Source of the DNA: JBGVMW01 sp045125095
GTDB taxonomy: Bacteria; Bacillota; Clostridia; Lachnospirales; Lachnospiraceae
DNA length: 51,244 nt
NCBI GenBank assembly: GCA_045125095.1
Contig: JBGVMW010000056.1
Span: 1 to 51,244 of the forward strand
Direction of reading: 5' to 3'
The notes beneath the pieces are model-generated. The model did not search any database, was not told where the DNA came from, and saw only the letters and a list, made by a program, of their open reading frames with translations. Positions 45,322 through 51,244 of this stretch are shown in pieces (position 1 is the first letter of the stretch; every line of letters begins with the position of its first letter). The translations under genes and the position numbers were made by a program.

Positions 45322-46344
45322 ATGAGTAATATTCAAATGAAAGGAAATACATTCCAGACCGTATCACTTCCCGCTATCTTTGTAGATTATTATATGTGCA
45401 AAGCCAGCGGAGAATATGTAAAAGTATATCTTTATTTTTTAAGATATCTCCAGACTGGTCTACCTGTTAATACTGATATGGCAGCAGATGCTTTAGAATC
45501 CACCCAGGCAGATATTTATCGGGCGCTGCGCTACTGGGAAAAAGAATCCCTTCTTTCTTTGGACTTTACTGGTAATACATTGACTGCTATTTCCTTTTTG
45601 CCACCAGCTGTTCCAAAAGAAGCTGACACACCAGTATATGAGGAAATACATATGCCAGTTCTTCCAGAAAAGAAGGATTATTCTGCTGATGAATTGTCGA
45701 GATTCAAAAATACAGAAGATATCAGTCAGCTTTTCTTCATTATTGAACAATATTTAGGAAGACCATTAAGTGCTTCCGATATGAATACTATTTTATATTT
45801 TTATGATGCATTGGAATTTAATACAGAATTAATTGAATATCTGATTGAATATTGTGTAAGCAGTGGACATGTCAGCATGCATTACATTGAAAAGGTTGCT
45901 TTAAGCTGGAAGGAGAAAAACATTACTTCTGTAAAGGATGCAAAGGATGCTGCTGTTTCTTATAATAAAGATGCTTTTGCTGTTTTAAAAGCGTATGGTA
46001 TCAAAAACCGTCATCCTGTACCAGTCGAATTGGAATTTATCAACCGCTGGCTGAAAGAATATGGATTTGAGATGAACATGATTATAGAAGCCTGTAGCAG
46101 AACCATCAAAAAGATTCATCAGCCAAGCTTTGAATATACGGATTCTATACTAAAATCCTGGATGCAAAAGGGCATTCATCACCTTTCTGATTTATCAGTT
46201 GCCGATGCCACTTATCTGTCGTCTGGCAAGCAGACACAGGCAGCAAAACAGGAACGTGCCACATCATCTAATAACCGCTTTCACAATTTTGAACAGCGTG
46301 AGTACGATTATGATGCGCTGGAGCGTGAATTGCTTCACAATTAA
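45322..46344 (+). CDS. DnaD-type replication initiation protein
   Basis: 340 residues. The N-terminal half (about 15-85) is a winged-helix DNA-binding domain: VKVYLYFLRYLQTGLPVN, AADALESTQADIYRALRYWEKESLL. The C-terminal half (about 130-290) holds DnaB_2/DnaD-type helical repeats, including YLGRPLSASDMNTILYFYD and a YTDSILKSWMQKGI ending, as in DnaD proteins that open or bridge origin DNA. AGGAGG precedes the ATG. It pairs with the DnaC/DnaI-like ATPase downstream, the usual arrangement for helicase loading. Confidence 0.88.
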   Translation: MSNIQMKGNTFQTVSLPAIFVDYYMCKASGEYVKVYLYFLRYLQTGLPVNTDMAADALESTQADIYRALRYWEKESLLSLDFTGNTLTAISFLPPAVPKEADTPVYEEIHMPVLPEKKDYSADELSRFKNTEDISQLFFIIEQYLGRPLSASDMNTILYFYDALEFNTELIEYLIEYCVSSGHVSMHYIEKVALSWKEKNITSVKDAKDAAVSYNKDAFAVLKAYGIKNRHPVPVELEFINRWLKEYGFEMNMIIEACSRTIKKIHQPSFEYTDSILKSWMQKGIHHLSDLSVADATYLSSGKQTQAAKQERATSSNNRFHNFEQREYDYDALERELLHN

Positions 46345-46469
46345 ATTTTAATGTTGCTGACGCAACAAGAATCGAGGTTAATACGAAAAAGCATGCTTTT
46401 TCGTATAGGTTTTGTACTTTGTACAAAACCCTCTTATTTTAATGTTGCTGACGCAACAAGAATCGAGGT
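46345..46469 (+). repeat. 34-bp direct repeat with two palindromes between
   Basis: Two perfect 34-base copies, 46345-46378 and 46436-46469, start 91 bases apart. Each has a GTTGC/GCAAC hairpin and ends in GAGGT; only the second copy's GAGGT is placed to serve dnaC. Between them are a perfect 26-base palindrome (46381-46406) and a ten-base stem with a three-base loop (46408-46430). Confidence 0.8.
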
Positions 46470-46473
46470 AGGT

Positions 46474-47460
46474 ATGCCCCTTAAGAATTACCAGCATGAT
46501 GCTATCATGCGCATTTATGAAAAAAACAGACGTGAAAACCGATATGAAAATGAACGCCGTTATCGTCAGGTAACAGCAATGGTTCCTGCTTATAAGAAAG
46601 TGGAGGAGGAGATCTCTACTCTTTCTATGCACCATGCAAAGTCCATGCTGTTAGATGGGAACTCCGACATGGACACCTACAAACAACAATTACAGCAATT
46701 GAAACAGCGTAAACAGGAATTGCTTACTACTAATGGCTTTCCTTCTGATTATTTAACACCTGTCTATACCTGTCGGGATTGTAAGGATACCGGCTATACG
46801 GAAAATGGAAAATGTCACTGTTTTCGCAAAGCAGAGATTGAAATGCTATATATGCAATCCAATATCAAGGAGATACTGGAGACAGAAAATTTCAAGAACT
46901 TTTCCTTTGATTACTACTCCTCTGCTCCTGCCGGGAAAGAACCATCCCCTTTAGAAAATGCGAAACAAGCATATCAGGAATGCAAAAAATTTACAAAGGA
47001 TTTTGGAACACAGATGCAGAACCTGCTTCTTCTTGGGAGTGTAGGTGTTGGAAAAACCTTTCTATCCAATTGTATTGCTAAAGACCTAATTGACAATGGT
47101 TTTTCTGTCATATACTTCTCTTCCCATGACTTATTTGATCTGCTGGCAAAACAGGCATTTTCTAAAAGCGAGGACAGGGAACAAACCTCTTTTTTAGAGC
47201 ATATTTTTGACTGTGATTTACTTATTATTGATGACTTAGGAACAGAGCTAAACAATTCCCTTGTCACTTCACAGCTTTTTTTATGTATTAATGAGAGGCT
47301 GTTGCGAAATAAATCTACATTAATTTCCACCAACCTTTCCGTCCGTGATTTATCTACACTGTATTCTGAACGTATTTTTTCTCGAATCACTGGTAATTAC
47401 AGAATAATACGTTTGACAGGTGAAGATATCCGTTTACAGAAAAGACGCCGTAAAACTTGA
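46474..47460 (+). CDS. DnaC/DnaI-like helicase loader ATPase
   Basis: 328 residues from the ATG at 46474, placed five bases after the GAGGT of the second repeat copy; the longer open frame to 46351 runs through the repeat and is not supported. The N-terminus is charged and helical, CRDCKDTGYTENGKCHC (about 100-116) is a metal-binding-like segment, and NLLLLGSVGVGKTFLSN gives Walker A with LLIIDDLGTE as Walker B, followed by the sensor region STNLSVRDL. It should load the replicative helicase with DnaD. Intact. Confidence 0.92.
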   Translation: MPLKNYQHDAIMRIYEKNRRENRYENERRYRQVTAMVPAYKKVEEEISTLSMHHAKSMLLDGNSDMDTYKQQLQQLKQRKQELLTTNGFPSDYLTPVYTCRDCKDTGYTENGKCHCFRKAEIEMLYMQSNIKEILETENFKNFSFDYYSSAPAGKEPSPLENAKQAYQECKKFTKDFGTQMQNLLLLGSVGVGKTFLSNCIAKDLIDNGFSVIYFSSHDLFDLLAKQAFSKSEDREQTSFLEHIFDCDLLIIDDLGTELNNSLVTSQLFLCINERLLRNKSTLISTNLSVRDLSTLYSERIFSRITGNYRIIRLTGEDIRLQKRRRKT

Positions 47461-47529
47461 TTTTACGGAATAAAAATGATATAAAAGAAACAACACTCAA
47501 CATTACATGTAAAAACAGGAGGAACTATC

Positions 47530-48711
47530 ATGTTGCAACGCAGTAACCGCGAACTTGAAACTATCCCAGTTGGTGTATTGGGTATGATTCCACTTGCCAG
47601 TTGTACAGAACTTGGTAATAAGGTCAATGATTATCTGGTAAAGTGGCGTAAGGAAAGTACCAATGAACACAAAGGAACCCTTGCATTTGCAGGCTATCAG
47701 AGAGACTCATTTATCTTAAGTGCACAGGTTCCACGATTTGGTTCTGGTGAAGCAAAAGGTATTATCAATGAATCGGTCCGTGGTTATGACCTTTATCTTA
47801 TGGTAGATGTATTAAATCACAGCCTTACCTATTCTTTATGTGGCGAAATCAATCATATGTCTCCTGATGACCATTTTCAGGATTTGAAACGTGTGATTGC
47901 AGCAGTAGGTGGCAAAGCAAGACGAATCAATGTTATTATTCCATTTCTTTATGAAAGCCGCCAGCACAAACGTAACACTCGTGAATCATTAGATTGTGCC
48001 ATCGCATTACAGGAATTAATTGACTATGGTGTAGACAATATCATTACGTTTGATGCCCATGATCCACGTGTGCAGAATGCCATTCCATTAAAAGATTTTG
48101 AAACTGTCAGACCTACTTATCAATTTATCAAAGGTCTTTTTACAAGTATAAAGGATTTAACATTAGATACGGACCATATGATGATTATCAGCCCAGATGA
48201 AGGTGGTATGAATCGTGCTATCTATATGGCAAACGTTCTGGGGTTGGACATGGGTATGTTCTACAAAAGAAGAGACTATACACAAATGGTAGATGGTCGC
48301 AATCCAATCGTTGCACATGAGTTCTTAGGTAGCGATGTAGAGGGAAAAGATGTCATTATCATTGATGATATGATTTCCTCCGGTGACAGCATGATTGATG
48401 TAGCAAGCGAATTAAAAGAACGCAAAGCAAAACGCGTTTTCTGTTGTGCTACATTCGGTCTTTTCACAAACGGCTTGCAGAAGTTTGATGAAGCTTATGA
48501 AAATGGTATTATTGACCGTATACTCACTACAAACTTAACTTACCAGACACCTGAACTGTTAGAAAAACCATGGTACGTTAACTGCGATATGAGTAAATAC
48601 ATCGCTTACATCATTGATACATTGAATCATGATTCTTCTATCAGCGAATTGCTTGACCCAACAGAACGTATTCAGAATTTAATTAAGAAATATAACAACG
48701 GGCAGTTATAA
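47530..48711 (+). CDS. Ribose-phosphate pyrophosphokinase family protein (long form)
   Basis: 393 residues, longer than the usual 310-330. GRNPIVAHEFLGSDVEGKDVIIIDDMISSGDSM contains the PRPP-binding loop (IIIDDMISSGDS at about 276-287), and FDAHDPRVQN and FLYESRQHKRNTRES (about 141-155) match the conserved ATP/ribose-5-phosphate regions. It carries about 55 N-terminal residues unlike the classic enzyme and an extended C-terminus. Probable source of PRPP, or a divergent paralogue; a classical prs elsewhere is possible. GGAGG precedes the ATG. Confidence 0.85.
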   Translation: MLQRSNRELETIPVGVLGMIPLASCTELGNKVNDYLVKWRKESTNEHKGTLAFAGYQRDSFILSAQVPRFGSGEAKGIINESVRGYDLYLMVDVLNHSLTYSLCGEINHMSPDDHFQDLKRVIAAVGGKARRINVIIPFLYESRQHKRNTRESLDCAIALQELIDYGVDNIITFDAHDPRVQNAIPLKDFETVRPTYQFIKGLFTSIKDLTLDTDHMMIISPDEGGMNRAIYMANVLGLDMGMFYKRRDYTQMVDGRNPIVAHEFLGSDVEGKDVIIIDDMISSGDSMIDVASELKERKAKRVFCCATFGLFTNGLQKFDEAYENGIIDRILTTNLTYQTPELLEKPWYVNCDMSKYIAYIIDTLNHDSSISELLDPTERIQNLIKKYNNGQL

Positions 48712-48741
48712 ACAGAACGTTTTTTTATGAAAAATACGATG

Positions 48742-48796
48742 TACTCGGAAATTTCATGCAATACTTTTTTCAATAAACTATTATGATTTCCTGGTA
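48742..48796. repeat. 55-bp inverted-repeat element, copy 2
   Basis: Same length and layout as 45072-45126 (TACTCGGAAAT ... ATTTCCTGGTA). The pair of copies brackets dnaD, the ATPase and the PRPP-synthetase gene. Confidence 0.6.
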
Positions 48797-48801
48797 TATA
48801 G

Positions 48802-48851
48802 AAAGGTGGCATCCACATACACTTATTTTGTATGTGGATACCACCTTTTTT
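48802..48851. terminator. Strong bidirectional-type terminator
   Basis: Long stem AAAGGTGGCATCCACATAC / GTATGTGGATACCACCTTT with a nine-base loop and a T-run on the plus side. It ends the dnaD-dnaC-prs transcript and, because A-runs flank the stem, may also stop the chemotaxis gene transcript from the other side. Confidence 0.85.
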
Positions 48852-48922
48852 CAACATATACTTATTTTATCTCGTTCACATTATGCAATAAATACGCAAT
48901 CAACAGTTTTCCATTCCTTGCA

Positions 48923-50635
48923 TTAATCCTGACGCAATTCAAACGCATCTACCATGTCTTTTAATGAGATTGCCTGTGCAGAAAGTTCTTCACTGATAGC
49001 AGATGTTTCTTCTGCTGCTGCAGAATTGCTCTGTACAACAGATGAAATCTGCTCGATACCTGCTTCTATCTGTTTCAACATATCTGTCTGCACACGTGAT
49101 GCTTCTGCGGCACCGGATGCAACCTCCGCAAATTCCACCATGCCATTGATAACTTCTTCCATTATTTTTATAGTGTTATCTACAATCTGGTTACCTAAAG
49201 TAATTTCTTCTAATGCTTTTCCAATCAATTCCTTTGTTGTCACAGCTGACTGTGCACTATCGCTTGCTAACTTACCAATCTGGTCAGCAACAACTGCAAA
49301 TCCTTTTCCCGCTTCTCCTGCTCTTGCTGCTTCAATAGATGCATTTAATGACAAAAGATTAGTCTGAGATGCAATATCTTCAATAGTAACGATGATATTT
49401 TCAATTTCCTTAGATGTTTCCATAATGCGTTCCATCGCACCAGTTAATCTGTCCATATCTGCCTGACTCTTGTTTGCATTTTCAGCAGATGCTTTCGCTT
49501 TGCCAGCAGCCATAGTTGCATTTTCCAAACTTTGCTCTGAAATACCTGTTACACTCTCTACTGTTGCTGTCAATTCTTCGATTGCACCTGCCTGCTCTGT
49601 AGCACCTTCTGCTAAATCCTGAGCACTTTCTGCAAGCTGACTAGCACCTGTTGTTACCTGTTCAGAAGCTTCATTAATCTGCTTCAGTGTACCATCTAAC
49701 TGACGATTCAACTTACGCATTGACAAAAGTAACTCCTGAAACTGTCCTTCATATTTTTCTTCCACTCTGGTCTTAATTGCAAAATTACCATTTGCCATTT
49801 CCCCTAATAAATATTCTTCATCTAATATTATCTCATTCAGATTCTCTGCCATGCTTTTACATTCACCAATAATACTTGATATCTCATCCTCATTATTCGT
49901 CTCTGGGAATGGACTATCTAAATCACCATGGGCAAACGCGTCCATTCTCATTCCTAAATCTTTCAAAGGTTTCTGTATGCTTAATGCAATAGTGTTACCA
50001 ATCTTCATCGCAATTGCTACAGCTGCAACAATAATAATTATGATAATAGCGATTAGAACAAATTTTACAACTATCATTGTATGCTGTGTTGCATCACCTT
50101 TTTCTACATTTACATTCATAAGGTCAAGTAATGCAGTATACACTTCATTATATGCAGGTGCCAGCTCATCAAACGCTCTTTTCTGTGCTGTTGCACTTGC
50201 TTCCTCATCAAGGGTTGCACCCTGATTCAATATCTCATCACTGAGTACCCAGTATTCTTCTGCCTGGCTTACAATAGAATCAAAGGCGATCTGTCCTTCT
50301 TTTGTTACAATCGTCTCTTCAACATCTTTCATATAGGTAGCAAATGCTTCCTTCTTTTCTTCATAAACACCTACCAGCTCATCAATTTCTCCCTGCTCAT
50401 CATATCCAATAGCACCGCGCAAGGAACTTCTGGCTTCTGAAAACACAGCCATTGCTTTTCCCACATCACCTTGTGAAAAGGCATAATTCTTCAATGTATG
50501 GTCATACCGATCTGACATCACAAACAATACAATGACGCTCATTATTGATGCAACACTCAAAATCACTGCTATTTGGATATATGATTTTATCAGCCGTTCC
50601 TTTATTCCCATTTGTTTTGCTTTTTGTTTTCCCAT
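48923..50635 (-). CDS. Methyl-accepting chemotaxis protein
   Basis: 570 residues. Membrane helices at about 18-40 and 185-208 bracket an outer four-helix-bundle-like sensor region, a HAMP domain follows (about 209-262) and a long cytoplasmic coiled coil includes the conserved tip EDIASQTNLLSLNASIEAARAG (split, about 417-440). It should signal to CheA and CheW. The ligand is unknown; the sensor is acidic and lacks a Cache motif. GAGAGAGGT lies about ten bases before the ATG. No chemotaxis gene is adjacent. Confidence 0.93.
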   Translation of the reverse strand: MGKQKAKQMGIKERLIKSYIQIAVILSVASIMSVIVLFVMSDRYDHTLKNYAFSQGDVGKAMAVFSEARSSLRGAIGYDEQGEIDELVGVYEEKKEAFATYMKDVEETIVTKEGQIAFDSIVSQAEEYWVLSDEILNQGATLDEEASATAQKRAFDELAPAYNEVYTALLDLMNVNVEKGDATQHTMIVVKFVLIAIIIIIIVAAVAIAMKIGNTIALSIQKPLKDLGMRMDAFAHGDLDSPFPETNNEDEISSIIGECKSMAENLNEIILDEEYLLGEMANGNFAIKTRVEEKYEGQFQELLLSMRKLNRQLDGTLKQINEASEQVTTGASQLAESAQDLAEGATEQAGAIEELTATVESVTGISEQSLENATMAAGKAKASAENANKSQADMDRLTGAMERIMETSKEIENIIVTIEDIASQTNLLSLNASIEAARAGEAGKGFAVVADQIGKLASDSAQSAVTTKELIGKALEEITLGNQIVDNTIKIMEEVINGMVEFAEVASGAAEASRVQTDMLKQIEAGIEQISSVVQSNSAAAEETSAISEELSAQAISLKDMVDAFELRQD

Positions 50636-50867
50636 AATTATTTACCTCTCTCTCTGCTCTGAACTTTTGGGTTCAGATTTGTACTTTTCAAAAAATCTGT
50701 CTCTTTGCCATAAACGCCACGTTGTCTTTCATATTCTAAGTGGCAAAGTAACCCTCCCTCCATTATTTTCGATTTTTTGTCGCAATACACTGCTATGAAC
50801 CTCTATATTTCCATAATTATGTAATTTAAACAAATATATCTTACAGAGAATCCATTTTCTATACAAA
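50636..50867 (-). other. Long structured leader of the chemotaxis gene
   Basis: About 230 transcribed bases. Two pairs of stems compete: CTTTGCCA/TGGCAAAG against GCCAC/GTGGC, and CAGATTT/AAATCTG against CTGAAC/GTTCAG. No match to a riboswitch I know (the c-di-GMP-I core is not present). No open frame of useful length is seen here. Confidence 0.4.
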
Positions 50868-50896
50868 AGTATAGCACAAAATCTGATAAATGTTAA
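50868..50896 (-). promoter_or_regulatory. Promoter of the chemotaxis gene
   Basis: TTAACA (50896-50891) and TATACT (50873-50868) with a 17-base spacer, minus strand. Confidence 0.6.
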
Positions 50897-50971
50897 TATT
50901 AATCTAAAATTTTTTTGATTTATTTGTATTTTATACCGTTAAGTTCTGTATTATTGGAAATTATACGAATT

Positions 50972-51106
50972 CTATGTTTGGGAGAAATTCGGATTTGTGG
51001 GTGTGTCAATCATGACGGCTACCCATCCGAATCTGCTATCATTTTGCGTATACAATTTCACCTCCACTAAAAGCGGTTCGTGATTGTCTGCTTAAGGATA
51101 TGCCAT
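50972..51106 (-). pseudogene. Possible degenerate small gene with in-frame stop (weak)
   Basis: From an ATG at 51106 the frame reads MAYP, then TAA (51094-51092), then ADNHEPLLVEVKLYTQNDSR and FGWVAVMIDTPTNPNFSQT to a stop at 50972. The second part is protein-like and GGAGGTG lies before an internal TTG at 51055. It may be a decayed gene, a small gene starting internally, or chance. Overlapping stems (ATTCGGA/TCCGAAT, TGGGT/ACCCA) suggest an alternative RNA or repeat. Beyond 51110 I see no gene. Confidence 0.25.
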
Positions 51107-51244
51107 AACAATTAACGTTTTCGTTATGGTAGGCAGAGAGAGGGGCTGTTGCTTGCTATCAGAGGCTGTTGGTTAGATGTCTAGTGGTTCTTAGGGATTT
51201 TGTTTGTTGCGTTAATCGGGAAAATATAGTTGTTTGAGCTTGCG

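Noticed and set aside
46351..46473. Longer start for the DnaC/DnaI-like protein
   Set aside because: The added 41 residues come entirely from the repeat and palindromes, and the ATG at 46474 has a better ribosome site and matches the family N-terminus.
50636..50760. c-di-GMP-I riboswitch before the chemotaxis gene
   Set aside because: The conserved GEMM core (such as GCAAA and GACGCAAAG segments) is not present.
51080..51140. TPP riboswitch from GGATATGCC-like bases
   Set aside because: The CTGAGA and other conserved TPP segments are missing, and the similarity is limited to a few bases.

Overview
The window is low-GC Firmicutes DNA, most likely from a gut Lachnospiraceae (Clostridium cluster XIVa) chromosome. 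The evidence is the paired glgC/glgD genes, a clostridial spoVG, a DnaD plus DnaC/DnaI-type helicase-loading pair, BspA-type leucine-rich repeat proteins, GGAGG ribosome binding sites with frequent GTG/TTG starts, and long tightly packed operons. No rRNA, tRNA or CRISPR array was found. Genus assignment is an inference.

Left edge (1-2.2 kb): the 5' end of a transposase gene, then a small minus-strand operon with a double-glycine-leader peptide, a multi-pass membrane protein and a small two-helix membrane protein, looking like a bacteriocin or signalling-peptide locus. Two 83%-identical 70-bp promoter blocks with 21-bp-spaced TTAA boxes look like LytTR-regulator promoters. The leader of the peptide operon carries a 134-bp MITE with perfect 12-bp terminal inverted repeats and an 8-bp target duplication. 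A DUF2935 protein follows on the plus strand.

3.2-17.4 kb: a 13-gene minus-strand surface-polysaccharide operon with five family-2 glycosyltransferases, four polysaccharide pyruvyl transferases, two F420-hydrogenase-beta-like Fe-S proteins, one flippase and one hexapeptide acyltransferase, read from a promoter near 17.43 kb. No polymerase or initiating sugar-phosphate transferase is visible. 17.5-20.1 kb: a complete DpnII-type (GATC) restriction-modification system in the order dpnM-dpnA-dpnB with its own promoter.

20.1-25.9 kb: an exported-protein operon with a subtilisin-like protease fused to a His/Asp-rich C-terminal region, followed by two paralogous BspA-type LRR proteins. Then panD, a membrane dipeptidase, a three-gene ABC-2 exporter, and two zinc-ribbon proteins.

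33.7-43.2 kb: housekeeping genes on the minus strand: ridA, a histidine phosphatase, a PrsA/SurA-like lipoprotein, mfd, pth, spoVG, glgD and glgC. 43.5-48.7 kb on the plus strand: murC, dnaD, dnaC/dnaI-like and a PRPP-synthetase homologue. Two clusters of DnaA-box 9-mers lie between murC and dnaD, two copies of a 55-bp inverted-repeat element flank the dnaD-dnaC-prs block, and a 34-bp direct repeat with two palindromes sits between dnaD and dnaC. The right end holds a methyl-accepting chemotaxis gene with a long folded leader and a degenerate-looking region with no confident gene.

The observations I rate highest are the DnaA-box cluster before the helicase-loader genes, the MITE and paired LytTR-like promoters of the peptide locus, the protease fusion operon, and the pyruvyl-transferase-rich glycan cluster.
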